Source: JALYGJ01 sp036558545 (GTDB lineage: Bacteria > Chloroflexota > Limnocylindria > Limnocylindrales > CSP1-4). From it: a stretch of DNA of 64,000 nucleotides. Below the pieces are notes generated by a model, which was not told where the DNA came from, searched no databases, and saw only the letters and a program-made list of their open reading frames with translations. Position 1 is the first letter of the stretch; every line of letters begins with the position of its first letter. The stretch lies in contig DATBFJ010000074.1 of assembly GCA_036558545.1 (NCBI GenBank), forward strand, positions 1 to 64,000, written 5' to 3'. This document shows positions 32,515 through 40,187 of the stretch, in pieces. A program made the position numbers and the translations under genes.

Positions 32515-32751
32515 ATGATTCAACGGTTCATCGGCGGTGCCGTTGGCGCACTGGTCACCATCGCGATCCTGTGGTGGAACCAGGTCGACGTGTCGCTGGC
32601 GGCCACGGCCGCCGTAGTTGGCGCCCTCGCGGCCTTCTTCTGGCCGATCGTCGTGGGCTTCTTCCTTGCTCGTCGCGTAAAGCAACGCCGCGAGGACGAG
32701 ATCCAGGCCGAGGTTGCGCGGCAGATGGCGCAGCAGAACCCGCCGCGCTAA
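32515..32751 (+). CDS. Small membrane protein
   Basis: A 78-residue protein with two hydrophobic segments (FIGGAVGALVTIAILWW and LAATAAVVGALAAFFWPIVV) and a basic-acidic tail (KQRREDEIQAEVARQMAQQN). The start has a strong GGGAGGTAGG upstream, and TAGCAT at 32466-32471 could be its -10. I do not recognise a family. It may be the last member of the transporter operon or an independent gene. Its stop overlaps the stop of the convergent Mec gene. Confidence 0.7.
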   Translation: MIQRFIGGAVGALVTIAILWWNQVDVSLAATAAVVGALAAFFWPIVVGFFLARRVKQRREDEIQAEVARQMAQQNPPR

Positions 32752-33248
32752 TCGCGTTCGACGAGCTCAACCTCCGAAACGGCGCCATCGACGATCGACC
32801 ACGCCCTGACGTCAGGCTCGTCCATGTTGCTGAGCGAACACACCACGTACAGCGAGTCGGGGTAAAAGGCGAGGCCTATATCGGTTTGTGACGGCCGTGC
32901 GGGCGACGCGACGTGTGAATGGACGATTGCCCACACGACCTCGTCGGCGTCGTCCAGGTCCATCCACAGGCGTAGCTGCTCCTGGGGATCAATCAGATAG
33001 CGATAGGGTGACTGCGCTGCGTTGTGCAGCGAGATCCACCGGGTCGGCACGCCTCCTGCGGCCCAGTACCTGTCCGCCACGAGAACGCCGCACGCCTCGT
33101 TGGGGACGCCAGCGCGAAGCGCGTCGAGTAGTTCTGCCCTGATCGCCGCAGGCAGCAGCGCGCTCGCACCGCTATCAGCGACGGACGCGGGGTCGCGCTT
33201 GACCTGCGCCCACTCCTCCGGTGTGGGCACCATGTCGCGTTCGTTCAC
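32748..33248 (-). CDS. mec: JAMM-family CysO-cysteine peptidase (Mec)
   Basis: A 166-residue JAB/MPN metalloprotease. The zinc site is complete: Glu in NEACGVLVADR and HxHx7SxxD in VHSHVASPARPSQTDIGLAF. In Mycobacterium tuberculosis the homologous Mec+ releases cysteine from CysO-cysteine, and the same three genes, mec, cysM and cysO, lie together here. The GTG at 33248 overlaps the cysM stop (GTGA); a GTG at 33251 and an ATG at 33233 are alternatives. It may also trim the extra Arg from the CysO C-terminus. It is the last gene of the superoperon. Confidence 0.9.
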   Translation of the reverse strand: MNERDMVPTPEEWAQVKRDPASVADSGASALLPAAIRAELLDALRAGVPNEACGVLVADRYWAAGGVPTRWISLHNAAQSPYRYLIDPQEQLRLWMDLDDADEVVWAIVHSHVASPARPSQTDIGLAFYPDSLYVVCSLSNMDEPDVRAWSIVDGAVSEVELVERD

Positions 33249-34177
33249 CACAGATTCAGGTTCTCGACGGAATCGTCGTCGAGGTCGCGCGACCAGACAT
33301 CCTCGGACAGGTACTTCCAGCCCCCGTCGGCCAGCAGCGCGACGATCGTCCCTGACGCCATCTGCTCCGCCACGCGACCTGCAACGGCCAGCACCCCACC
33401 GGACGAAACGCCGGCAAAGATTCCCTCGAGCTTGGTGAACCTGCGCAAGGTCTCAATCGATTCGGCCGTCGTGACCAGGAAGCGGCCGTCCAACACCGTC
33501 GCGTCGAACACTTCGGGCACGAACCCATCTTCCAGGGAGCGAAGGCCCTGCACCATCTCGCCGGGCAGCGGTTCAGCCGCGTAGATCTTCACGTCCGGCC
33601 TGACTTCATGCAGCCGCTGACCCACACCAGTCAGCGTCCCGCCGGTTCCCAGGCCGGCAACGAAGACATCGATCTCCGGGCACTCGTCGATGATCTCCAC
33701 GGCCGTCGTTTCGTAATGCGCCGTTGGGTTCGCCGGATTGGCGTACTGATCGGCCATCACGAAACGCGGGTCCTGGGCGGCCATCTTGCGCGCGAGCGCC
33801 ACCGCGCCATTCGATCCAAGCTGAGCCGGCGAATCTATGATGGTTGCTCCGTAGATCTCGAGGAGTTCGCGGCGTTCGCGCGTGACGTTCGCGGGCATGA
33901 CAACGGTCAATCGCCAGTCCCGTAGCCGGCAGATCATGGCCAGCGAGATGCCTGTATTGCCGGAGGTTGGCTCGAGGATCATCGAGTCGGGTTTCAGCCG
34001 CCCCGAGGCCTCCAGGGACTCAACCAGATAGCGCGCGACGCGATCCTTCACGGAGCCGGTCGGGTTGAGGCCCTCGAGCTTGACGTAAAGATGTACGTCC
34101 CGGTTTGGGCAGAAGCGCGGTACCTCGACGAGCGGCGTATGGCCGATCGCTTCGAGCAGCGACGAGTAGCGGCTCAA
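33245..34177 (-). CDS. cysM: Cysteine synthase, CysM type (CysO-dependent)
   Basis: A 310-residue PLP enzyme. The PLP lysine is in NPTGSVKDRVARYL (~residue 43), the TSGNTG substrate loop in ILEPTSGNTGISLAMIC and the phosphate loop in AGLGTGGTLTGVGQRL. The C-terminus extends to SRDLDDDSVENLNLW, a flexible tail like that of mycobacterial CysM, which uses O-phosphoserine and CysO thiocarboxylate rather than free sulfide. The gene order with cysO and mec supports that type. The start is TTG at 34177, overlapping the CysO stop (TTGA). Confidence 0.92.
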   Translation of the reverse strand: MSRYSSLLEAIGHTPLVEVPRFCPNRDVHLYVKLEGLNPTGSVKDRVARYLVESLEASGRLKPDSMILEPTSGNTGISLAMICRLRDWRLTVVMPANVTRERRELLEIYGATIIDSPAQLGSNGAVALARKMAAQDPRFVMADQYANPANPTAHYETTAVEIIDECPEIDVFVAGLGTGGTLTGVGQRLHEVRPDVKIYAAEPLPGEMVQGLRSLEDGFVPEVFDATVLDGRFLVTTAESIETLRRFTKLEGIFAGVSSGGVLAVAGRVAEQMASGTIVALLADGGWKYLSEDVWSRDLDDDSVENLNLW

Positions 34178-34449
34178 CGACCCCCGGCCATGGCGGGCAG
34201 GATGATCAATGAATCGCGTTCGCGAACCGGGGTCTCAAGCAACTGCATGTAGCGCACGTCCTGGCCGTTCAGGTAAACGTTGACGAAGCGGTGCAACCCG
34301 CCGTCATCAGAAAGCAGTTGGTCGCCCATTTGCGGGTAGCGTGCAACAAGGTCCTCGACCACCTCGCCGACGGTCGAGCCAGATGCTTCAACTTCCTTCT
34401 GCCCGTTGACCTGCGCCCTGAGAACTGGAGGTATGCGGACCTGCGTCAC
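34174..34449 (-). CDS. cysO: Ubiquitin-like sulfur carrier CysO (ThiS/MoaD family)
   Basis: A 91-residue beta-grasp protein. The start VRIPPVLRAQVNGQKEVEAS, the central FVNVYLNGQDVRYMQLLETP and the end LIILPAMAGGR are typical of MoaD-related CysO carriers; the diglycine is thiocarboxylated by MoeZ and then gives sulfur to CysM. Mature carriers end in GG, but here one Arg follows, so a processing step is needed. The Mec JAMM protease encoded two genes downstream is the natural candidate, as in the QbsD/QbsE system. The ATG overlaps the moeZ stop. Confidence 0.92.
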   Translation of the reverse strand: MTQVRIPPVLRAQVNGQKEVEASGSTVGEVVEDLVARYPQMGDQLLSDDGGLHRFVNVYLNGQDVRYMQLLETPVRERDSLIILPAMAGGR

Positions 34450-35573
34450 GAGAGCGTGGCGTAGGCAGCATCTGCCGCCTCGGCCTGTCGCGCCACTGCC
34501 TCAGTGCCGCACGCGGGGCACATCGGGTCGCGGCGCAGCCTTACCTCGCTGAACGTACCGTCGAGCGCGTCCCAGATCAGCAGCCGGCCAACAAGTGGGT
34601 CGCCCAGTTTGAGGATGACCTTGATCGCCTCCGTTGCCTGGAGAAGGCCCATCACGCCCGGCACCACACCCAGCACTCCCGCGACCGAGCAACCGGGTGC
34701 GAGCTCAGGCGGCGGAGGTGTCGGGTACAGGCAGCGGTAGCAGGGTCCCTCGTAGGGAACGAAGACGGTCAGTTGCCCCTCGAACCGGAATACGGAGGCA
34801 TGAACAACGGGGATTGCCGCCCGCACGGCTGCGTCGTTGAGCGTGTAGCGGGTCTCGAATGTGTCCGTGCCGTCGATGACGATGTCGTAGTCCGCGATCA
34901 GCCGGTCGACGTTGTCGTCCGTCAGCATCTCGACGTGCTGAACGACCTTGACCTCCGGGTTGAGCGCCTTGATCGTCATCGCGGCCGACTCGGTCTTCTT
35001 CATTCCGATCCGGTTTTCAGCGTGGACGACCTGGCGCTGCAGGTTGCTCAGATCGACGACGTCAAAGTCGACGATGCCAATGGTTCCAATGCCTGCGGCG
35101 GCAAGATAGAGCAATCCAGGCGAGCCGAGACCGCCGGCACCGATGAACAGCACCTTCGCCTGCTGAAGCTTGCCCTGACCCTCCGGGCCAACTTCGGGCA
35201 TGACCATGTGCCGTGCGTAACGAGGGTTCGTGGCAATTGCAGGAGTCTCACTGGGCAGTTCCCAGGGTCGCCCTTCCTGCTTCCAGCGGCCAATGCCGCC
35301 GGCCACCGAATAGATGTCCTGGTAACCCATGTGGGCGAGCTGCAGCGCGGCGCGCATCGAGCGCGCACCGGCCGCGCAGTAAATGACGACAGGCTGTGAC
35401 TTGTCCGGTACGAGATCCTCGACGCGTGCTGCAACCTCTGCGGGTGGCAGGAGCGTCGCTCCGTTCAGGTGCCCGGCGCGCCACTCATGCGGTTCGCGCG
35501 TGTCGAGCAGGGCGGCTCCCGTGTTGATCAGGTCCTGCGCCTCTGACGGCGAGATTTCGCGGACGCTAGGCAT
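34446..35573 (-). CDS. moeZ: MoeZ-like sulfur-transfer E1, rhodanese domain first
   Basis: A ~375-residue protein that adenylates and thiocarboxylates the CysO/MoaD C-terminus. An N-terminal rhodanese domain (LLDTREPHEWRAGHLNGATL and active-site VIYCAAGARSMRAA) is followed by the ThiF/MoeB domain: VLFIGAGGLGSPGLLYLAAA, DFDVVDLSNLQRQVVH, Zn pairs CYRC and CPAC, and Cys in APGCSVAGVLG. The usual MoeZ order is the reverse (E1 first, rhodanese last). The ATG at 35573 overlaps the sufU stop by 8 bp; an in-frame ATG at 35612 would extend the overlap to 47 bp. Confidence 0.88.
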   Translation of the reverse strand: MPSVREISPSEAQDLINTGAALLDTREPHEWRAGHLNGATLLPPAEVAARVEDLVPDKSQPVVIYCAAGARSMRAALQLAHMGYQDIYSVAGGIGRWKQEGRPWELPSETPAIATNPRYARHMVMPEVGPEGQGKLQQAKVLFIGAGGLGSPGLLYLAAAGIGTIGIVDFDVVDLSNLQRQVVHAENRIGMKKTESAAMTIKALNPEVKVVQHVEMLTDDNVDRLIADYDIVIDGTDTFETRYTLNDAAVRAAIPVVHASVFRFEGQLTVFVPYEGPCYRCLYPTPPPPELAPGCSVAGVLGVVPGVMGLLQATEAIKVILKLGDPLVGRLLIWDALDGTFSEVRLRRDPMCPACGTEAVARQAEAADAAYATLS

Positions 35574-35961
35574 CTTCCGGGGCGCTCCATTCGACGCGAT
35601 CGCTGGTGGCATCGCGGAGCGTTTCGAGAGAGAGCATTGCGCACTTCATCCGTGCCGGGCTGATCTCGATGCCCAGGTTGTCGAGAACCGTTTGGCGCCC
35701 AAAATGGGAAATCTCTTCGAGCGACTTGCCCTTGATCTCGTCGGTCAGCATGCTCGCCGAGGCCTGGCTGATGGCGCAGCCACGGCCGGTGAAAGCCACG
35801 TTCTGAACGGTGCCGTCATCGCCGATGTTGAGCATCAGTGTGATGCGGTCGCCGCACAACGGATTAGCGCCCTCTTTCGAAGTAGTCGGCGAGTCGAGGA
35901 TGCCGAAGTTATGCGGGTTTCGGTAGTGCTCGAGGATCTCGTCGCGGTAAAGGTCGTCCAT
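35566..35961 (-). CDS. sufU: SufU-type sulfur acceptor and Fe-S assembly protein
   Basis: A 131-residue SufU protein that takes sulfur from SufS. The zinc ligands are all visible: Cys36 and Asp38 in GANPLCGDRITL, Cys62 in TGRGCAISQASASML and Cys107 in ISPARMKCAML. The region between the second and third Cys fits SufU rather than IscU. It overlaps the sufS stop (TGATG) and the moeZ start, so the SufS-SufU sulfur relay and the CysO activation machinery are made from the same mRNA. Confidence 0.93.
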   Translation of the reverse strand: MDDLYRDEILEHYRNPHNFGILDSPTTSKEGANPLCGDRITLMLNIGDDGTVQNVAFTGRGCAISQASASMLTDEIKGKSLEEISHFGRQTVLDNLGIEISPARMKCAMLSLETLRDATSDRVEWSAPEDA

Positions 35962-37208
35962 CAGTTCCTTGAAAAGAGTCGTTCGACCTTGTTGAGCGCG
36001 TCAGCGAGCCGGTCGATGTCGTCACGATCTGTGTAGATGTAGAAGCTCGCCCGGGCGCTGGCCTCCTCGCCGAGCCGCTGGTGGAGCGGCATCGTGCAGT
36101 GGTGGCCGGCACGGATGGCGATTGCCTCGCGGTCGAGAAGGGTAGCGACATCGTGCGGATGTGCATCGGCGAGGTTGAAGGTGATGATCCCGGCGCGGTC
36201 CGCTGACGTGTGCGAGCCGTGGATGCGGATCGTGGGGACGCGCTCGGGCAGCACCGCCAGCGCGTAATCGACGAGCTCCTTCTCGTGCGCGCGAACGTGC
36301 TCCATGCCCAGATCGGTCAGGTAATCGAGGGCGGCGCCAAGGCCGATAGCCGCCGATATATCTGGCGTCCCGGCCTCGAACTTGTACGGCACCTCGTGCC
36401 ACGTCGAGTGGCGCAGCTTGACCTCGCGGATCATCTCGCCTCCGCCCATGAAGGGCGGCATGTCCTCGAGGATCTCGCGACGAGCCCACAGTGCTCCCGA
36501 TCCTGGCGGCCCCAGCGTCTTGTGGCCGCTGAAGACGAAGAAGTCACAGTCAAGTTCCTGGACGCTGACCGGCTCGTGCGGCACTGCCTGGGCACCGTCG
36601 ACGAGCACGAGCGCGCCAACCTCGTGGGCCTTGGCGATCATCTCCCTGGTCGGATTTATCGTGCCCAAGCCGTTTGACACGGCCGTGAACGTGACGAGCT
36701 TGGGATTCGTCCGCAGCAGGACCTCGTACGAGTCCTGGAGCAGCCGGCCTTCCTCGTCGAAAGGCACGAACTCGAGGTCCGCGTCCTTCTCCTGGGCAAG
36801 CAGCTGCCACGGGACGAGGTTGGAGTGGTGCTCCATCTCCGTGGTCACGATCGTGTCGGCACGCTTGATGTTCTTGCGGCCCCATGAGTAGGCCACCAGG
36901 TTGATCGCCTCGGTCGCGTTGCGAACCATGACGATTTCACGCGAGTCTTTCGCGCCTATGAAGGCCGCGATCTTGGACCTGGCCGCTTCGTAGGCCGCGG
37001 TAGCTTCTTCGCCGATCTGGTAGATGCCGCGATGGACGTTGGCGCTGTACTCGTTGAGGTACTTGTCCATTGCGCGGGACACGACGCGCGGCTTGAGGCT
37101 GGTCGCGCCACTGTCGAGGTACGCGAGACGGCGACCGTTGAAGTCGCGGTCGAAGATCTCAAAATCGGCCCTGATGGCGACGGGGTCGAGCGCTCTGACA
37201 ATGGCCAT
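35961..37208 (-). CDS. sufS: Cysteine desulfurase SufS
   Basis: A 415-residue group II cysteine desulfurase that takes sulfur from cysteine to a persulfide. The PLP lysine is in DFFVFSGHKTLGPPGSGALW (~residue 228), and the catalytic Cys is in IRAGHHCTMPLHQRL (~373); EFNRDFNGRRLAYLDSGATS-type N-terminus and MEHHSNLVPWQLL (PLP-stacking His) are present. Its partner SufU follows directly. Since the operon also makes cysteine via CysO and CysM, supply and use of cysteine sulfur are encoded together. Confidence 0.94.
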   Translation of the reverse strand: MAIVRALDPVAIRADFEIFDRDFNGRRLAYLDSGATSLKPRVVSRAMDKYLNEYSANVHRGIYQIGEEATAAYEAARSKIAAFIGAKDSREIVMVRNATEAINLVAYSWGRKNIKRADTIVTTEMEHHSNLVPWQLLAQEKDADLEFVPFDEEGRLLQDSYEVLLRTNPKLVTFTAVSNGLGTINPTREMIAKAHEVGALVLVDGAQAVPHEPVSVQELDCDFFVFSGHKTLGPPGSGALWARREILEDMPPFMGGGEMIREVKLRHSTWHEVPYKFEAGTPDISAAIGLGAALDYLTDLGMEHVRAHEKELVDYALAVLPERVPTIRIHGSHTSADRAGIITFNLADAHPHDVATLLDREAIAIRAGHHCTMPLHQRLGEEASARASFYIYTDRDDIDRLADALNKVERLFSRN

Positions 37209-37226
37209 TGCTAGATCAGCTCCATT

Positions 37227-38150
37227 TCAGTGCGCGGAGGCAGCCTCCGCCGGCTCGGGTGCTTCCGGATCGTCGTCGGCCGCCTCGAGTCCCGCCTCAC
37301 GGAGGATTGGCGCATAGCCCTCCTCCTCGAGTCGGAGCGCGAGGTCTCGACCGCCCGTGGCCACGATCAGACCCTGGGCCAGGACATGGACGACGTCAGG
37401 CTTGATGTAATTCAGCAGGCGCTGGTAGTGGGTGATCAGGAGAACTCCCAGGTCGGGGTTCAACTGGGCGTTGACGCCCTCCGCGACGATGCGCAGCGCG
37501 TCTATGTCCAGGCCACTGTCCGTCTCATCGAGGATGGCCATCTGCGGCTGGAGCACCGCCATTTGAAGCATCTCGAGGCGCTTCTTCTCGCCGCCAGAGA
37601 AGCCTTCGTTTACGTAGCGGGCGGCAAAGGTGTCGTCGAGTTTGAGCAGCGCCATCTTCTCGCGCAGCAGTCGGCGGTATTCCCCCATCGAGATCCCGCC
37701 CTTGGTCGGATCGCTGGGATCCCACTGGGCGTTCGGATCACCCGGCTGCTGGTCGAGCGGGCGCATTCGTGCGTTCAAAGCGGTGCGCAGGAAGCTCGCG
37801 ACGCTGAGGCCGGGGATGGCCGTCGGATACTGGAATGCGAGGAAGAGTCCCAGGCGACTGCGCTTGTCAGGGCTCAGCTTGAGGACGTTGCGGCCCCTCC
37901 AGATGACCTCACCCTGGGTGACTTCGTACGCCGGGTGGCCCATCAGCGCGTAGGCAAGTGTCGTCTTGCCGCTGCCGTTGCGGCCCATGATCGCGTGGAC
38001 CTCACCCTGCCGAACGTCGAGGTTGATGCCGCGCAGGATCTCGTGCTTTCGGTCAGCAATGGGCACGACGTGCAGGTCGCGGATGACGAGGGTTCGGTCG
38101 TCGTTTTCCGTGGCGGACGCGGCGCTTGGCTGGGTCAGTGTGTCGGTCAT
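37227..38150 (-). CDS. sufC: Fe-S assembly ATPase SufC
   Basis: A 307-residue ABC-type ATPase of the SUF scaffold. It has Walker A IMGRNGSGKTTLAYALMGHP, the SufC-typical LGLFLAFQYPTAIPGLSVAS (Q-loop), signature EGFSGGEKKRLEMLQMAVLQ, Walker B MAILDETDSGLDID and VLLITHYQRLLNYIKPD. An insert (PLDQQPGDPNAQWDPSDPTKG, ~residues 140-160) and an acidic C-terminal tail make it longer than the usual ~250. SufB and SufD, its normal partners, are absent from the operon and window. The ATG at 38150 overlaps the Rrf2 stop and follows AGGAG. Confidence 0.94.
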   Translation of the reverse strand: MTDTLTQPSAASATENDDRTLVIRDLHVVPIADRKHEILRGINLDVRQGEVHAIMGRNGSGKTTLAYALMGHPAYEVTQGEVIWRGRNVLKLSPDKRSRLGLFLAFQYPTAIPGLSVASFLRTALNARMRPLDQQPGDPNAQWDPSDPTKGGISMGEYRRLLREKMALLKLDDTFAARYVNEGFSGGEKKRLEMLQMAVLQPQMAILDETDSGLDIDALRIVAEGVNAQLNPDLGVLLITHYQRLLNYIKPDVVHVLAQGLIVATGGRDLALRLEEEGYAPILREAGLEAADDDPEAPEPAEAASAH

Positions 38151-38626
38151 GGCTCCTGGATCGTGGTCAATTGGCTGATCTGGATTGCTGTCGAGTGGAA
38201 CGGATGACTCGGCCGTGGCGTCGCGAGGTCGGCCAGGGTGATCGAGTCGAGCGCATCGCTGATCGCGCGCTGGACGGTCATCCACAGGTGATTGACGTTG
38301 CAGAACCCGGTGCGCTCGCAGATCGCGGCGTGAGCAGGGTCTTCGCTGGCGCAGACCATCGGCGCGATAGGACCTTCGAGAGCGCGGAGAACCTCGCCCA
38401 TCTTTATCTCGGCGGGTTCCCTGGTGAGCTCGTAACCGCCGTGAGCACCCCTGGTTGAGTGCACCAGGCCGGCTTCGCGAAGGCTGACGACGAGTTGCTC
38501 GAGGTACGGCCGCGGCAGGTTCTCGTGATCGGCCATCTCAGCAAGGCTGATTGGCCCGGCGCCGTGGTGCCGTGCGAGCTCGACCATCATCCGAACGCCG
38601 TACTCGCCTCGCGTCGAGAAGTGCAC
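38147..38626 (-). CDS. Rrf2 family transcriptional regulator of the suf operon
   Basis: A ~159-residue winged-helix regulator. HFSTRGEYGVRMMVELARHH opens the domain, LAEMADHENLPRPYLEQLVV is the recognition helix region, and RGAHGGYELTREPAEI is the wing. Three cysteines in CASEDPAHAAICERTGFC lie where IscR/SufR-type proteins bind a 2Fe-2S cluster. It overlaps sufC (ATGA) and leads the operon, so it probably senses Fe-S status and represses it. The start is uncertain: the GTG at 38626 matches the family start, but a GTG at 38749 in the same frame lies ten bases after TAGACT and would add 41 residues. Confidence 0.87.
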   Translation of the reverse strand: MHFSTRGEYGVRMMVELARHHGAGPISLAEMADHENLPRPYLEQLVVSLREAGLVHSTRGAHGGYELTREPAEIKMGEVLRALEGPIAPMVCASEDPAHAAICERTGFCNVNHLWMTVQRAISDALDSITLADLATPRPSHPFHSTAIQISQLTTIQEP

Positions 38627-39149
38627 GGCGCCGGTGCCCGGGAAGATGCTCCGCGGCCGCGGCTGGCGGCCGGTCGCATTCTGACCGCCCGCGATGGCCG
38701 CGGTCGTGGCCAGCTTGGGGTCCAGCCGGGAGGAATTCCGAGTTATCACGTCGGGATTGAGTCTAGCCCAGGTGCCCTGGAGTGGCAATCGCGCCGTCTG
38801 GAAGCAATGCCGTGGATTAGCGCGCTCGCGGGTCAAAGGCGCTCCAATGACGCGCCTCGTGCGTAAGCGGCGTGGGCCGATAGGTTGCCGCGGTCGAATT
38901 TGCCAAGCTCGTGCCTCCGACCGGGCAACTTTGCATATCAACTACACACCTCGCGGGTGAATGTTGCCTTCGCGCCGGTACGACGCTCGAGTCGGCCGCC
39001 CAGACCAACAACTTTGCAGATCAAGCCGCAAAACTGCCTGACTGACCCCCATCCGCGCGTCGGAACGCCCGCCAAAGTCGGAGATGTGTGCACATCAATT
39101 GCAATGTCTGCGGGTTGAAGGTCCGCGACTCCGCGCTAGGCTCACCCGC
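38627..39149. promoter_or_regulatory. Regulatory region between Rrf2-suf and the nitroreductase, with a three-copy motif
   Basis: This is the longest gene-free stretch of the window (~520 bp). On the minus strand TAGACT (38760-38765) is a likely -10 for the suf superoperon. A 12-bp motif occurs three times in one orientation: TTTGCATATCAA at 38930-38941, TTTGCAGATCAA at 39013-39024 and TGTGCACATCAA at 39087-39098, 83 and 74 bp apart (about eight and seven helical turns), embedded in weakly similar ~80-bp units. The third copy overlaps a GATGTG-TG-CACATC palindrome (39083-39096). TAGGCT at 39137-39142 is the -10 of the nitroreductase. No credible coding sequence is seen. Confidence 0.5.
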
Positions 39150-39743
39150 ATGGAATTCGCCGATGTCGTCCGCCGACGACGAATGGTTCGCAACTACGAT
39201 CCGGACCGGCCGGTTTCGCATGACCAACTTGAGCGCATCGCCGCGGCAGCCCAGCGGGCGCCCAGCGCCGGCTTCAGCCAGGGCCAGCGCCTGGTCATCG
39301 TCACGGACGCCGAGCGGCGCGCTCGACTCGCGCAGATCTGTGACGAGAAGGACTATGTCGCCGCGGGTTTCGACCCCTGGGTCAGCCGCGCGCCTGCGAT
39401 CTTCATACCGACCGTCAGCGAGGAGATCTACCACCGCCGCTACCAGGAGCCTGACAAGCTGCAGGACGACGGCACGGAGATCAACTGGCCGATCCCCTAC
39501 TGGTGGACCGACATCGGCGCGACCGCACTGCTCATCCATCAGGCGGCGATCGACGAAGGACTCGCCGCCGGGTTCCTTGGTCTCGCCGACTACACGGACC
39601 TGAAGGACTACCTGGGCGTTCCGCCCGATCAGCAGCCAATCGGCCTGGTCACGGTCGGCTACCCCGCACCGGATCGACGCTCCGGCTCACTCAAACGGGG
39701 CTGGCTGCCCATCGAAGAGTTCGCGCACTGGGAGCAGTGGTAG
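39150..39743 (+). CDS. Nitroreductase family protein
   Basis: A 197-residue FMN-dependent oxidoreductase. The N-terminal FADVVRRRRMVRNYDPDRPV is the FMN-phosphate-binding Arg cluster, AAQRAPSAGFSQGQRLVIVT follows, and AALLIHQAAIDEGLAAGFLG plus PIGLVTVGYPAPDR close the fold. It could reduce nitroaromatics, quinones or a flavin-linked substrate. The ATG at 39150 lies seven bases after TAGGCT. It is separated from the suf regulator by the region with the three-copy motif, which may control both. Confidence 0.87.
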   Translation: MEFADVVRRRRMVRNYDPDRPVSHDQLERIAAAAQRAPSAGFSQGQRLVIVTDAERRARLAQICDEKDYVAAGFDPWVSRAPAIFIPTVSEEIYHRRYQEPDKLQDDGTEINWPIPYWWTDIGATALLIHQAAIDEGLAAGFLGLADYTDLKDYLGVPPDQQPIGLVTVGYPAPDRRSGSLKRGWLPIEEFAHWEQW

Positions 39744-39748
39744 CAGGG

Positions 39749-40168
39749 CTAGCGGATGCCCGTGTCGTAGTTGATCTGGACCGTCACGTACTGGCCCGGT
39801 ACAACCGTGACTGAGACCGGCTGGGCGATCGGATAGGAATCGGTCGTGGCCGGAGTGACGACGTAGTCGCCTGGCGCGACATCGACCTGGAACGTGCCGT
39901 CACCGGCGGACGCAATGTGCGCCACGACCTTGTTCTCGTCGTCGAGCACGACCATCTGCGCCGCATAAGGCGTCAGGCACGCCTCTGGCACCGGGTCGAA
40001 CGATTCGGTGCCGCCGCTGACCGGACAGGTTGGACCAAGAATCACAGTCCCCTTGATCCCCGACGGAGGCGTCGGCGTATCACCCGAAAGCCCGATCGAC
40101 CCGCACGCTACTGCGAAGCAGGCGATCAGGGCAGCGAAAAGCACCATCGCGGAGAGTCGGTACCGCAT
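39749..40168 (-). CDS. Lipoprotein with carboxypeptidase-regulatory-like domain
   Basis: A 139-residue secreted lipoprotein: signal peptide MVLFAALIACFAVAC (lipid Cys22), then a transthyretin-like beta domain with SGIKGTVILGPTCPV near the start and GDGTFQVDVAPGDYVVTPAT, where the GxFxxxLxPGxYxL pattern of carboxypeptidase-regulatory-like domains is clear. Two Cys (about residues 48 and 64) may form a disulfide. It should sit on the outer face of the membrane; its partner is unknown. It converges with the nitroreductase, with 5 bp between. Confidence 0.8.
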   Translation of the reverse strand: MRYRLSAMVLFAALIACFAVACGSIGLSGDTPTPPSGIKGTVILGPTCPVSGGTESFDPVPEACLTPYAAQMVVLDDENKVVAHIASAGDGTFQVDVAPGDYVVTPATTDSYPIAQPVSVTVVPGQYVTVQINYDTGIR

Positions 40169-40187
40169 GTCGCGGCGAATTGTGCGC

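Noticed and set aside
38885..39118. Possible 77-residue gene in the intergenic region before the nitroreductase
   Set aside because: No ribosome site, composition unlike neighbours, and it covers the three-copy motif, so it is treated as regulatory DNA.
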